64,000 bases of DNA. Origin: Pontibacter pamirensis. Its GTDB lineage: Bacteria; Bacteroidota; Bacteroidia; Cytophagales; Hymenobacteraceae. Where the stretch lies: positions 186,001 to 250,000 of the forward strand of contig NZ_SSNI01000002.1 of assembly GCF_010015475.1 (NCBI RefSeq). Reading direction: 5' to 3'. The position numbers and the translations under genes are program-made. Position 1 is the first letter of the stretch. Every line of letters starts with the position of its first letter. Shown piece after piece: positions 44,759-53,221 of the stretch. Under the pieces are notes generated by a model that saw only the letters and a list, made by a program, of their open reading frames with translations, was not told where the DNA came from and did not search any database.

Positions 44759-44806
44759 AAACAGGAAGGCCCCTGCAGAAGCTTCTGCAGGGGCCTTCCT
44801 GTTTTT
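44759..44806 (+). terminator. Strong terminator of pyk
   Basis: A 23-bp near-continuous palindrome centred between 44781 and 44782 (around GCAGAAGCTTCTGC), followed by a T tract. It starts 17 nt after the pyk stop. Confidence 0.93.
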
Positions 44807-44922
44807 AAACCGGTATGAAGTATGGTTGGCTGACAAGATAAAACACTCCATCACAACGCTGGTGCTTTACATTGCGGTAAAGCAGAACACTCCCGAACCC
44901 GGGTTAGAAATTTATAAAACAC

Positions 44923-44954
44923 AAAAAGCCTTACACGTTATGTGCAAGGCTTTT
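44923..44954 (-). terminator. Terminator of rpsT
   Basis: An 11-bp stem on the minus strand (AAGCCTTGCAC with GTGTAAGGCTT) has one G-U pair that would be an A-C mismatch on the other strand, so the active direction is minus. A run of T follows. It lies about 24 nt beyond the rpsT stop. Confidence 0.88.
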
Positions 44955-44977
44955 GAAGCGCTTTTCCAGCAAAAAAA

Positions 44978-45238
44978 TTAAGCTGCAGCCAGGCCGTTTA
45001 CAAGCTTAGCCAGTCTTGACTTGTTGTTGGCAGCTTTGTTTTTGTGGATGATGTTTTTCTTAGCCAGACGGTCAAGCATAGAAGAAACTGTCTTGTAAAG
45101 CTCTTGCGCCTCTGCCTGATCAGTTGTTTTCTCTAATTTCTTGATGAAAGTACGAGTAGTTTTCGCTTGATACCTGTTACGAAGACGTTTAGCGTTGTTC
45201 GCTCTGATTCTCTTTAATGCCGACTTGTGATTAGCCAT
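44978..45238 (-). CDS. rpsT: 30S ribosomal protein S20
   Basis: An 86-aa basic ribosomal protein, one long helical bundle binding 16S rRNA. It starts MANHKSALKRIRANNAKRLR and ends in a hydrophobic LAKLVNGLAA tail, as S20 does. It is a one-gene unit with its own promoter (45287-45318) and terminator. S20 is often autoregulated by translation, but no signal for that is seen here. Confidence 0.97.
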   Translation of the reverse strand: MANHKSALKRIRANNAKRLRNRYQAKTTRTFIKKLEKTTDQAEAQELYKTVSSMLDRLAKKNIIHKNKAANNKSRLAKLVNGLAAA

Positions 45239-45286
45239 ATTATCTTATGTATTTAAATCTTTTGATCTGTTCTTAGAATGAGTTTG

Positions 45287-45318
45287 CAAAGGTATAACCT
45301 TTACATATAATTTCCAAA
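45287..45318 (-). promoter_or_regulatory. Promoter of rpsT
   Basis: On the minus strand TTTG (45318-45315) is followed after 20 nt by TACCTTTG (45294-45287), close to the Bacteroidota consensus. Transcription would start about 42 nt before the rpsT ATG. Confidence 0.75.
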
Positions 45319-45407
45319 GTCAGATAATAAAAATATTGTTTTACGCCTGAGCAGCACAAATATAGCAAAACATTGCCCTCTTCACTAGTTTCGGCAAAGG
45401 GAGCGCG

Positions 45408-45827
45408 CTAATTATTCTGTCGCTCCACGTCTACATCCACTTCCACATCATCAATTTCACCTAAACGTTCTCTCACTGTGTTCTCAGTTTCATTCCAGTC
45501 AGCCTTCAGCTCATCCCATGCCTGCCTTGTCTCCTGGTCCCAATCAGCACTCTCCGCCTCCAGCTCTGCTTCGCGGCGGCGGTATTCGGCTCTTGTCTCA
45601 GCCCACTCCTCTTTTGTGGCTGTCTCTGCACGACCTGACCTGTCCTGCACCCAAGCCTCAAATTCCTCTATGTCACGGTTGGCCTCCACCGACTCATTTG
45701 TAACCTCCGTTTGCGCCTCGTTAATACCCTGGTTCACGTCGTTCGCCGTTTCCTGACTACAGGCAGCTGTGAAGGTACCCAACAGAGATGCAAATGCAAT
45801 TGATTTATATGTTGATCTAAAATTCAT
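45408..45827 (-). CDS. Acidic hypothetical lipoprotein
   Basis: A 139-aa protein. A signal peptide ends at the lipobox TAAC with the lipidated Cys near residue 23. The mature part is strongly acidic and rich in Glu, Ala and Arg in heptad-like order (NRDIEEFEAWVQDRSG, TRAEYRRREAELEAES), suggesting one or two long amphipathic helices. The C-terminus is DDVEVDVDVERQ-like. I do not recognise a family; small alpha-helical lipoproteins of this sort are common in Bacteroidota. It is a single-gene unit divergent from the hydrolase gene. Confidence 0.75.
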   Translation of the reverse strand: MNFRSTYKSIAFASLLGTFTAACSQETANDVNQGINEAQTEVTNESVEANRDIEEFEAWVQDRSGRAETATKEEWAETRAEYRRREAELEAESADWDQETRQAWDELKADWNETENTVRERLGEIDDVEVDVDVERQNN

Positions 45828-45954
45828 TTTGTTATTTTGTTGGTTTGTCCGAGTATATACGCAAAAGAAAATATTAATGGTTCAGGAGCACTTTAAACAA
45901 AGTGTAGCACGCTATATGCACTAAAGAGCAGTAGCTCCTGATTTACCTCATACT

Positions 45955-46917
45955 ATGCCTATCATTCCTTCCGAACATAAAGCTCCGTTCTACCTTTTCA
46001 ACGGCCACCTGCAAACTATTGTCCCCAGCCTATTTCGACAGGTAGCGGGCGTGCAGTATCAGCGGGAGCGACTTGTTACACTTGACGAAGACTTTATTGA
46101 TGTGGATTGGTCCAGGGTTGGATCTGATTCACTAATCATCCTGTCGCATGGGCTGGAGGGAGACACCGCCAGACCTTACATTACGGGTATGGTGAAAGCC
46201 TTTAATACGCGGGGAATTGATGCCATGGCCTGGAACTACCGCAGTTGCAGCGGCGAGCCTAACAAGCTTCTCCGCTCCTACCACCTGGGCGCATCCGATG
46301 ACCTGGACTTTGTGCTACGGCATGCCCTACAGCATAACAGCTACAGTAAGGTATATCTTGTCGGGTTTAGTGCGGGCGGCAACATCACCCTAAAATACCT
46401 GGGCGAAGCCCCTGAGCAGGTACCACCGCAGGTAAAGCGCACTGCAGTGTTTTCTACCCCCGTAGACTTGAAAGGTTCTGCCCAGAAAATTTCGAAGATC
46501 TACACCCGGCGCTTTATGAAATCGCTGAAGCTTAAACTGGAGCAGAAGCAGCAAGTGTATGCCAGTGAGGTAGACCTTACCGATTACAACGTACTCTGGT
46601 CTTTTCCAGAGTTTGATGATAAGTATACGGCTCCACTGCATGGTTTCAAAGATGCAGAAGATTACTACGCCCGTGTAAGCTCAAAGCAGTTCATACCAAA
46701 CATACAGCTCCCGACGCTGCTGGTGAATGCGAAGAACGACCCGTTTCTGTCTGAGGAATGCTACCCGGTGCAGGAAGCGCAGGAGAACACTAATTTTTTC
46801 CTGGAAATGCCTGAACAGGGCGGTCATGTAGGCTTCGCCGAAGACTTCAGGAAAGACCTGTATTACTCAGAGGCAAGAGCGATTAATTTTCTATTAGGGG
46901 ATAAGGATGCTGGATGA
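45955..46917 (+). CDS. YheT-family alpha/beta hydrolase
   Basis: A 320-aa protein of the YheT/BioH-like alpha/beta hydrolase family. It opens AP FYLFNGHLQTIVP-like, the usual YheT start, and HGLEGDTARPYI is the oxyanion loop. The nucleophile serine is in VGFSAGGNITLKYLG near residue 140; the late PEQGGHVGF carries the catalytic His. The substrate is unknown. It is an orphan unit. The convergent gene rsmG lies 58 nt away and no clear hairpin separates them. Confidence 0.9.
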   Translation: MPIIPSEHKAPFYLFNGHLQTIVPSLFRQVAGVQYQRERLVTLDEDFIDVDWSRVGSDSLIILSHGLEGDTARPYITGMVKAFNTRGIDAMAWNYRSCSGEPNKLLRSYHLGASDDLDFVLRHALQHNSYSKVYLVGFSAGGNITLKYLGEAPEQVPPQVKRTAVFSTPVDLKGSAQKISKIYTRRFMKSLKLKLEQKQQVYASEVDLTDYNVLWSFPEFDDKYTAPLHGFKDAEDYYARVSSKQFIPNIQLPTLLVNAKNDPFLSEECYPVQEAQENTNFFLEMPEQGGHVGFAEDFRKDLYYSEARAINFLLGDKDAG

Positions 46918-46975
46918 ACCTTCGCTACAAAGCTTAAACAAATTCAGATGAAGCAATTCGTCAGTTTGCTCTTGT

Positions 46976-47605
46976 TTATTTAAACGGCACGTATACAACC
47001 TTCTTCGTCTCAAAAAACTCTTCATTGAAGTAGTCTTTCAGGTCATACACCTGGGTGATAAGACCGGATTCGGCAATTTCTTCGGCTAAGTCGCCACCTT
47101 TCAGATAATATAAGCCTTTGGCGGGTACGCTTGATTTCTTGAAGCTGCTTGCAACCCAGGGATAGAAGTTGGCGAGGCGGGTAACGGCGCGGCTTACTAC
47201 AAAATCAAACTTCTCCCGAACCTGCTCCGCACGCACATGGGAGGCTGTCACGTTTTGCAGGTGCAGTTCACGCACAATCTCCTGCACCACGTGTATTTTC
47301 TTGCCGATAGAATCCACCAGGTGGAATTTCACCTCCGGAAACATCACCGCCAGCGGAAGCCCCGGCAGGCCACCTCCTGTGCCCACATCCAGCACCGACG
47401 TATGCTCCGGGAACTGAACTACTTTGGCAATGCCCAGCGAGTGCAGGATGTGGTGCATGCCCAGCTGTTCCATATCTTTCCTGGAGATGACATTGATTTT
47501 CTGGTTCCACTCTTCGTACAGCTCGCCCATCCGTTCATACTTTTGCAATTGGTCTTCGGTAAGTTTCGGAAAGTAACCAGACAGTAAAGTGCGTATGGCA
47601 GTCAT
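46976..47605 (-). CDS. rsmG: 16S rRNA guanine(527)-N7-methyltransferase
   Basis: A 209-aa SAM methyltransferase. Motif I reads LDVGTGGGLPGLPLAVM near residue 72, and VKFHLVDSIGKK is the acidic SAM-ribose loop. FVVSRAVTRLANFYPW near residue 130 is a family mark. It methylates G527 in the 530 loop of 16S rRNA; loss gives low-level streptomycin resistance in other bacteria. Unlike many bacteria, the gene is not beside gidA/mnmG here. A small membrane-protein gene lies 36 nt upstream on the same strand. Confidence 0.96.
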   Translation of the reverse strand: MTAIRTLLSGYFPKLTEDQLQKYERMGELYEEWNQKINVISRKDMEQLGMHHILHSLGIAKVVQFPEHTSVLDVGTGGGLPGLPLAVMFPEVKFHLVDSIGKKIHVVQEIVRELHLQNVTASHVRAEQVREKFDFVVSRAVTRLANFYPWVASSFKKSSVPAKGLYYLKGGDLAEEIAESGLITQVYDLKDYFNEEFFETKKVVYVPFK

Positions 47606-47641
47606 ATTTAATTACGAATTATAAAAATTATTAATGGGTTA

Positions 47642-47839
47642 TCAAGCGACAAGCAAGTATAAAACAGCGGCTATCAAGGCTACTACAGTTACTACGGCCA
47701 GGGCCATAAGGATGTCAGCCAGCAGCACAAGTCCCGCATTTTTAAACTGCCCTTCATACTTCCTGGTAAGCTCCTGCTGCACCTTTTCTGTATTTCTGAA
47801 GCGGAGATACAGATAACTTCTACCTAAAAAGGAAAGCAT
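47642..47839 (-). CDS. Small hypothetical membrane protein
   Basis: A 65-aa protein. The N-terminal 30 residues are polar and basic (SYLYLRFRNTEKVQQELTRK), followed by one strong membrane helix near 38-62 (LMALAVVTVVALIAAVLYLL). No family is recognised. It lies 36 nt before rsmG on the same strand and could be co-transcribed with it; the ORF's clean hydrophobic helix at the C-terminus supports it being real. Confidence 0.68.
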   Translation of the reverse strand: MLSFLGRSYLYLRFRNTEKVQQELTRKYEGQFKNAGLVLLADILMALAVVTVVALIAAVLYLLVA

Positions 47840-47937
47840 ACATCACTTAATAAAACGCTGTTATTGTAAAAGCTAAATTGTAGCCATAGTTGCTTTTGCA
47901 AAAGTATAAAATAAGAACGGGAATAGCTTTAATGTAT

Positions 47938-47971
47938 AAAGCCCCTGCTGCACTCAGGCAGCAGGGGCTTT
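47938..47971 (-). terminator. Terminator of the ECF sigma factor gene
   Basis: A 14-bp perfect stem (47938-47951 with 47958-47971) and 6-nt loop, GC-rich, 39 nt past the sigma-factor stop. Confidence 0.9.
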
Positions 47972-48009
47972 GAACGTAATCAATCATTAACCTTAATCTA
48001 ATCTCTTCT

Positions 48010-48618
48010 TTAAATGAGGTGCTTTTTGTTTTTCACCATGTCATAGAGCAACTCACGGGCGCGGTGCAGTTGGGCTTTAACGGTACCAAGCGGTGCGTTT
48101 AGCTCTGTCGCGATTTCCTCGTAGCTCAGTTCGTTGAAGTAACGGAGCGTTACCAGGCGCTGGTACTTATCTGGTAGCTTCGCCACCACGTACTGCATGA
48201 TCTCGATCTTCTGGTTCTTAATCGCCTCTTCCTGCGGATTCAAATTTTTGTCTTTGAAGTCGATTGTAATCTCATCGCCATTATCAATCTTGATGGCCGA
48301 ATCGATAGACATTGTTTTAATCCGGTTCTTACGGATGAAGTCGATACAGTTGTTTGTGGCAATCCGGAAAAGCCAGGTACTGAAGGCATACTCTGGATTA
48401 AACTTGTGCAGGTTACGAAAAGCTTTCGCGAAAGCTTCTATCGTTAGGTCCTCTGCATCATCGGCGTTGCGCACCATCTTCAGAACCACGTGATATACGG
48501 GCTTCTTATAGATGCTCATCAGTTCGGCGTACGCTTTTTCGTCGTTCTCCTCAACTGCAGCCTGAATAAGTTTGAAGTCGTGCTTTGCTTTCGCAGAGAA
48601 TTGTTTGTTTACTTCCAT
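48010..48618 (-). CDS. ECF-type RNA polymerase sigma factor
   Basis: A 202-aa sigma-70-family protein with region 2 (AYAELMSIYKKPVYHVVLKM, DAEDLTIEAFAKAFRNL) and region 4 (ELSYEEIATELNAPLGTVKAQ followed by RARELLYDMV). The region between is longer and more acidic than usual (IKIDNGDEITIDFKDK). It probably directs a stress or envelope regulon, but no anti-sigma factor gene is adjacent. Its ATG 48618 overlaps the last 10 bp of the glycosyltransferase gene, which is in the same direction, so the two are translationally coupled. Confidence 0.9.
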   Translation of the reverse strand: MEVNKQFSAKAKHDFKLIQAAVEENDEKAYAELMSIYKKPVYHVVLKMVRNADDAEDLTIEAFAKAFRNLHKFNPEYAFSTWLFRIATNNCIDFIRKNRIKTMSIDSAIKIDNGDEITIDFKDKNLNPQEEAIKNQKIEIMQYVVAKLPDKYQRLVTLRYFNELSYEEIATELNAPLGTVKAQLHRARELLYDMVKNKKHLI

Positions 48619-49712
48619 CTGAATTTTTTAAACAGTATTACAGATATCCCAAGGAACAAGTAGTTTAAAAAATAAACTACGTCTAGTAAAGGTAGCATCA
48701 GCAAGGATATCGTGTCGTTTAGTCGTCGGGCGACCATCATATAAACCGGGAAAACCGACAGATACCGAACACCAACAAGCGCTCCTAAGATAGCTAAATG
48801 GGTATTCAGAACAAGAATAATAATGGAAATAATGTAAAAAAGTATATTTGATACTACAAAAATTCCAATTCTTCTTCTATCCGACGCTTTGTAACGTCCG
48901 CCAACAGACATGTGTCTTCGTTTCTGAACTATCCATTCCCGAAACGTTTTTTTTGGAATGCTGACCGTCTGTCCTTCCTTGTCGATAACAATGCTAATGT
49001 TACTATTGTTCGCGGCGTCCCGAACAAAAAGATCATCGTCGCCGCCTATAGTTTTGATATGCGATGCAAACCCCTTGTTTTTAAAGAAACACCCTTTCGT
49101 ATAAGATAAGTTTCGGCCAACACCCATATAGGCATTACCCTTGTTTGCATGAGACAAATACTGAATTCCGGTGAGTAAGGTTTCATAACGCACCAAGTGA
49201 TTTAAAAATCCTTTTAATTGTGCATACGGAGAATAGCCCAGTACCACTTCAGAGCCACTTTTGTAGCCACTCTGCATTTTTTCTATCCAATTTTTACTTA
49301 ATGGCCGGCAGTCTGCATCTGTTAACAGCAGGTGCTCATATTTTGCCGCTCTTATGCCCAAAGCCAGCGCATATTTTTTCGGATTCAGGTATTCCGGCGT
49401 CTTTTTTATAGTAACTATCCGAAAATGTGGAAACTGCTTCTCCAACTCATACAAGTAAAACTCGGTATCATCTTCAGAACGGTCGTTCACTACTATTATT
49501 TCAAACTCCGGATACTCCTGGTCCAGCAGCATGGGCAACAGTTCCATGAGGTTCTCCAACTCATCGTGCGCAGCCACTACAACGGAAACCGGCCACCCGG
49601 CCCCGGCTTCAGGATCTTCATACCTGGAAAGGGGCAGAAAATAAATGAAAGAAAAATAAAGCTGCACCAGCACACACAACGCCAGCAGCACTAGGAGTAC
49701 AATTGTAATCAA
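48609..49712 (-). CDS. Glycosyltransferase family 2 protein
   Basis: A 367-aa membrane-bound glycosyltransferase. An N-terminal helix (VLLVLLALCVLVQLYFSFIY) is followed by the GT-A domain: VVVAAHDELENLMELLP, VVNDRSEDDTEFYL, and the metal-binding DADCRP. The late motif KRRHMSVGGRY is the acceptor QxxRW-like element. Two to three helices complete the C-terminus. Sugar donor and acceptor are unknown; a polysaccharide or glycolipid is likely. The start codon is TTG 49712, with no ATG in a better place. Its 3' end overlaps the sigma-factor start. Confidence 0.88.
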   Translation of the reverse strand: MITIVLLVLLALCVLVQLYFSFIYFLPLSRYEDPEAGAGWPVSVVVAAHDELENLMELLPMLLDQEYPEFEIIVVNDRSEDDTEFYLYELEKQFPHFRIVTIKKTPEYLNPKKYALALGIRAAKYEHLLLTDADCRPLSKNWIEKMQSGYKSGSEVVLGYSPYAQLKGFLNHLVRYETLLTGIQYLSHANKGNAYMGVGRNLSYTKGCFFKNKGFASHIKTIGGDDDLFVRDAANNSNISIVIDKEGQTVSIPKKTFREWIVQKRRHMSVGGRYKASDRRRIGIFVVSNILFYIISIIILVLNTHLAILGALVGVRYLSVFPVYMMVARRLNDTISLLMLPLLDVVYFLNYLFLGISVILFKKFRWK

Positions 49713-49867
49713 ATTAATTGTTTTGGTTAAGGGTTGAAATGTTGTGTGGGCAATTCCCGAAACAGAGTCACCACGATCGTTTCGCCTTCAAAATTAGTTA
49801 AACTATAGGCATTTCCGAAGCACCCCACGATTTATTCAATGTTTATGGTTTGTGCCACGGCAGTTTG

Positions 49868-49875
49868 TATCTTTG
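49868..49875 (+). promoter_or_regulatory. -7 element upstream of tgt
   Basis: TATCTTTG lies about 104 nt before the tgt ATG; a TTTG at 49849-49852 is only 15 nt upstream, shorter than the usual spacing. It is a candidate only. Confidence 0.4.
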
Positions 49876-49978
49876 CAGGTTATATTTTTTTAAGAACTTA
49901 AAGAACTACAAACCCTCGCGGCAAAGCCGGCACATTGGTGTTGTTTTTTATAGTTGATGCACCGGCCATACGAAGATC

Positions 49979-51109
49979 ATGCAGTTTAACCTTATAGCAA
50001 AAGACGCACAATCAAAAGCGCGCGCCGGCGTAGTGCAAACCGACCACGGCGCCATAGAAACACCTATTTTTATGCCTGTTGGCACGGCCGGAACTGTAAA
50101 AGCAGTGCACCAGCGCGAGTTGAAAGAAGATGTGAAAGCGGAGATCATCCTGGGCAACACCTACCATTTATACCTGCGCCCGGGCCTGAATGTGCTGGAG
50201 CAGGCAGGTGGCCTTCACAAATTCAATGGCTGGGACCGCCCCATCCTAACAGACAGCGGTGGCTACCAGGTTTTCTCCCTGGCTGGCACACGCAAAATCA
50301 AGGAGGAAGGTGTAAAATTCAGATCGCACATTGACGGTTCCCCACTGGATTTTACTCCGGAAAATGTCATGGATACGCAGCGCATTATTGGTGCTGACAT
50401 TATTATGGCATTCGACGAGTGCACCCCCTACCCTTGCGACTATACCTACGCCAAAAACTCGATGGAGCGCACGCACCGCTGGCTGCAGCGCTGCGTGGAT
50501 CGCTTTGACAGCACCGAACCGAAGTACGGCTACTCTCAAACACTTTTCCCTATTGTGCAGGGCAGCACCTACAAAGACCTGCGGGTGAAGTCGGCAGAGA
50601 CCATTGCCAGCTTCGGACGCGAGGGAAATGCCATTGGCGGTTTATCGGTGGGTGAGCCAGCCGAAATGATGTATGAGATGACCGACCTGGTGTGTGATAT
50701 ACTGCCGGCAGACAAGCCCCGTTATCTGATGGGAGTGGGTACGCCGGCAAACATCTTAGAGAACATTGCGCTCGGTGTGGACATGTTCGATTGTGTGCTG
50801 CCAACCCGCAACGCCCGAAACGGCATGCTATTCACTACGCAGGGCATCGTGAACATCCGGAACGAAAGGTGGGCGAACGATCACAACCCGATTGATGCGG
50901 AACTTGGAGGCTATGCCAGCACCTTTTACAGCAAGGCATACCTGCGCCACCTCGTGCGCGCTAACGAGATGCTGGGAGCCCAAATATCAAGTATACATAA
51001 TCTTACATTTTACCTTTGGCTGGTAAAGCAGGCACGCCAGCAAATCATAAACGGAACTTTCCGTGACTGGAAAGATTTAATGGTAAAGAAACTGATGACA
51101 AGGTTGTAA
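49979..51109 (+). CDS. tgt: tRNA-guanine(34) transglycosylase, without zinc-binding cysteines
   Basis: A 376-aa TIM-barrel enzyme that swaps guanine 34 for preQ1 in tRNAs with GUN anticodons (queuosine pathway). The catalytic aspartates are D92 in LTDSGGYQVFS and D271 in DMFDCVLPTRNARNG. The usual C-x-C-x2-C zinc site is replaced: aligned without gaps on the YSRAYL block, the three Cys positions are L309, G311 and S314, although the later zinc His (SIHNLTFYLW) is still there. I recall this loss as common in Bacteroidota Tgt, not unique to this strain. It leads the tgt, lptF/G and EamA cluster. Confidence 0.96.
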   Translation: MQFNLIAKDAQSKARAGVVQTDHGAIETPIFMPVGTAGTVKAVHQRELKEDVKAEIILGNTYHLYLRPGLNVLEQAGGLHKFNGWDRPILTDSGGYQVFSLAGTRKIKEEGVKFRSHIDGSPLDFTPENVMDTQRIIGADIIMAFDECTPYPCDYTYAKNSMERTHRWLQRCVDRFDSTEPKYGYSQTLFPIVQGSTYKDLRVKSAETIASFGREGNAIGGLSVGEPAEMMYEMTDLVCDILPADKPRYLMGVGTPANILENIALGVDMFDCVLPTRNARNGMLFTTQGIVNIRNERWANDHNPIDAELGGYASTFYSKAYLRHLVRANEMLGAQISSIHNLTFYLWLVKQARQQIINGTFRDWKDLMVKKLMTRL

Positions 51110-51110
51110 A

Positions 51111-51195
51111 GAGTTAGAGAGTTTGGGAGTTAGAAAGTTAAAGAGTTATTATCTTTCTAACTCCCAAACTCTCTAACTCCCAAACTCTCTAACTT
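51111..51195. repeat. 27-bp inverted repeat plus 16-bp tandem repeat between tgt and lptF/G
   Basis: Arms 51111-51137 and 51153-51179 are perfect reverse complements around a 15-nt loop. The right side then repeats CTAACTCCCAAACTCT as two full copies (51157-51172, 51173-51188) and a partial third. It sits 2 nt after the tgt stop and just before the lptF/G start codon, so it may act as terminator and block translation of the next gene. Confidence 0.85.
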
Positions 51196-51201
51196 ACATA
51201 A

Positions 51202-52278
51202 GTGAAGCTCCTCGATAAATACATATTAAAGAAGTTCCTGACCACCTTTGTGTTTACGGTGCTGATTCTGGTGTCTGTTATTCTGGTGATTGACTTCACG
51301 GAGAAGAATGACGACTTTATCAAAACAAACCCCAGCGTAGGCGAGATTATTTTCGACTATTACCTGAACCTGATCCCGTTCTACGCTAACCTGCTCAGCC
51401 CGATTACGGTGTTTATCGCCACGGTTTTTGTAACGGCGAAACTGGCAGCGCACACAGAGATTGTGGCTATCCTGAGCAGCGGCGTGAGCTTCAGAAGAAT
51501 GCTGGTTCCCTACCTGATGGGCTCCTCGCTGATTGCTGTGGTTATTTTTGTGCTGATTGGCTGGGTGATCCCAAATGCGAACAAAGAAAGTGTGGCGTTC
51601 CAGGTGAAGTACATTAAAAGCCCTTTCACCTACGACAGCCGCAATATTCACATTAAAATAGCCCCGGAAACCTATGTGTATATGGAGAGCTATAACAACA
51701 TCGCTAACGTAGGTTATAACTTTGCCCTGGAAAACATAGAGGGCACTACCCTGAAACGCAAACTTACCTCTAACAGCATCTCCTGGAACGCTGAAGCAGA
51801 AAAGTGGCGCATAGACAACTATACGCTTCGCACCTTTAACGGGGAAGAGGAAACGATTGATAAAGGCTCCTCCCTGGATACTACCCTGAACATGTGGCCC
51901 AGAGACTTTGAAAGCACCTATAAACTGGAGCAGACAATGACCCTTACGAGGCTGAACGAGTACATCAATGAAAAAAGAGAGCGTGGTGCCGATGACATTG
52001 AGATATACCTCATCGAGAAGTATGAGCGGTTCAGCTACCCTTTTGCCATCATCATCTTAACTGTTATCGGGGTAATTATGAGTGCGCGGAAAGCGCGTGG
52101 CGGCGTAGGTCTGCAGATAGCGATAGGCTTTTTCTTAGCGTTCATTTTCATCATCTTTGTGATTGCCAGCCGGAGTTTGGCCCAGGTGGGTGATATACCG
52201 CCGCAGGTTGCCGCCTGGATTCCCACCACTATCTTCACTGGAATAGGCCTCATACTATACCGTTACGTTCCGCGCTAA
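51202..52278 (+). CDS. LptF/LptG family permease
   Basis: A 358-aa inner-membrane protein of the YjgP/YjgQ family, which with LptB extracts lipopolysaccharide or related lipid for export. An N-terminal block KLLDKYILKKFLTTFVFTVL starts the first helix; three N-terminal helices, a large periplasmic jellyroll domain in the middle, and three C-terminal helices (SRSLAQVGDIPPQVAAWIPT) follow. LptF and LptG cannot be told apart here. Translation starts at GTG 51202. It lies 92 nt after tgt and shares only a repeat-filled gap with it. Confidence 0.92.
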   Translation: MKLLDKYILKKFLTTFVFTVLILVSVILVIDFTEKNDDFIKTNPSVGEIIFDYYLNLIPFYANLLSPITVFIATVFVTAKLAAHTEIVAILSSGVSFRRMLVPYLMGSSLIAVVIFVLIGWVIPNANKESVAFQVKYIKSPFTYDSRNIHIKIAPETYVYMESYNNIANVGYNFALENIEGTTLKRKLTSNSISWNAEAEKWRIDNYTLRTFNGEEETIDKGSSLDTTLNMWPRDFESTYKLEQTMTLTRLNEYINEKRERGADDIEIYLIEKYERFSYPFAIIILTVIGVIMSARKARGGVGLQIAIGFFLAFIFIIFVIASRSLAQVGDIPPQVAAWIPTTIFTGIGLILYRYVPR

Positions 52279-52279
52279 C

Positions 52280-53221
52280 ATGCCACGTCTTAAAGATTTC
52301 CTGGAGCTTCATTTTGTTATTTTCCTTTGGGGCTTCACTGCCATCCTCGGAAAGCTTATCAGCATACCGGCTGTGGAACTGGTGGCCTTGCGCACTCTTA
52401 TAACAGCCGTGGCCCTGGGCTTTATTATTTACAGACGCCGCACCGCCTTTTGGCTGGGCCGCCAGATGGTGCTGAAAATTGTGGGCGTAGGTTTCCTGAT
52501 TGCGGCGCACTGGATACTATTCTTTGCAGCGGCACGGGTAGCCTCCGTATCTATCTGCCTGATAGGTATGGCCACCTGCAGCCTCTGGACTGCTTTCCTA
52601 GAGCCACTGTTTTCAAAAACAAGGGTAAAGCCGCACGAAATTTTACTGGCCCTGCTCATTATTATGGGGCTATACGTCATTTTTCAACATGAAACAGAGT
52701 TCAACAGCATCCTTGGCATCAGCATGGCCATAGGGTCTGCGTTGCTGGCTTCTGTCTTCACCATCATCAACGCGAAGCTGGTAAAGAAAGTACCTTCTAC
52801 CACCATCACTTGCTACGAAATGGCTGGCGCCTGCCTGGGCACGGTACTGTTTTTCCCTGTCTATACAGCGGTTTTTGCTGAAGGAGGTGCGCTTGACTTT
52901 ACTTTGTCGGCGATGGATTGGACATACCTGCTGGTGCTATCGCTGGCATGTACCGTTTATGCCTACACTGCCGGCGTACGCCTGATGAAGCGCATTTCCG
53001 CCTACTCCATGAACCTGACCGTGAATCTGGAGCCGGTGTATGGCATTGTGCTGGCTTGGTTTATTTTTAACGAGGGCGAACAGATGTCTGCAGGCTTCTA
53101 CTATGGTGCGGCTATTATCCTGATGAGCGTTTTCATCTACCCGATTATAGATGCCTATGCGGAGCGCCGCAAAAAGCTAAAGCAAACCTTTCCAGATGAG
53201 GTAATGGCCGGGAAAGACTAA
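52280..53221 (+). CDS. EamA/DMT superfamily transporter
   Basis: A 313-aa inner-membrane protein with ten helices forming two EamA repeats. The first repeat has GFTAILGKLISIP and the second begins in ILGISMAIGSALLASVFT with the usual NAKLVKKVPSTTITCYE segment after. The substrate is unknown (amino acids, sugars or metabolites are typical). Its start ATG 52280 follows the lptF/G stop at 52278 with one base between, so the three genes from tgt may be one operon. Its 3' end overlaps convergent ispE by 45 bp. Confidence 0.9.
   Translation: MPRLKDFLELHFVIFLWGFTAILGKLISIPAVELVALRTLITAVALGFIIYRRRTAFWLGRQMVLKIVGVGFLIAAHWILFFAAARVASVSICLIGMATCSLWTAFLEPLFSKTRVKPHEILLALLIIMGLYVIFQHETEFNSILGISMAIGSALLASVFTIINAKLVKKVPSTTITCYEMAGACLGTVLFFPVYTAVFAEGGALDFTLSAMDWTYLLVLSLACTVYAYTAGVRLMKRISAYSMNLTVNLEPVYGIVLAWFIFNEGEQMSAGFYYGAAIILMSVFIYPIIDAYAERRKKLKQTFPDEVMAGKD

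Noticed and set aside
51157-51195. Short tandem repeats that might suggest a CRISPR array
   Set aside because: The 16-bp units are directly joined with no spacers, and no cas gene is near.
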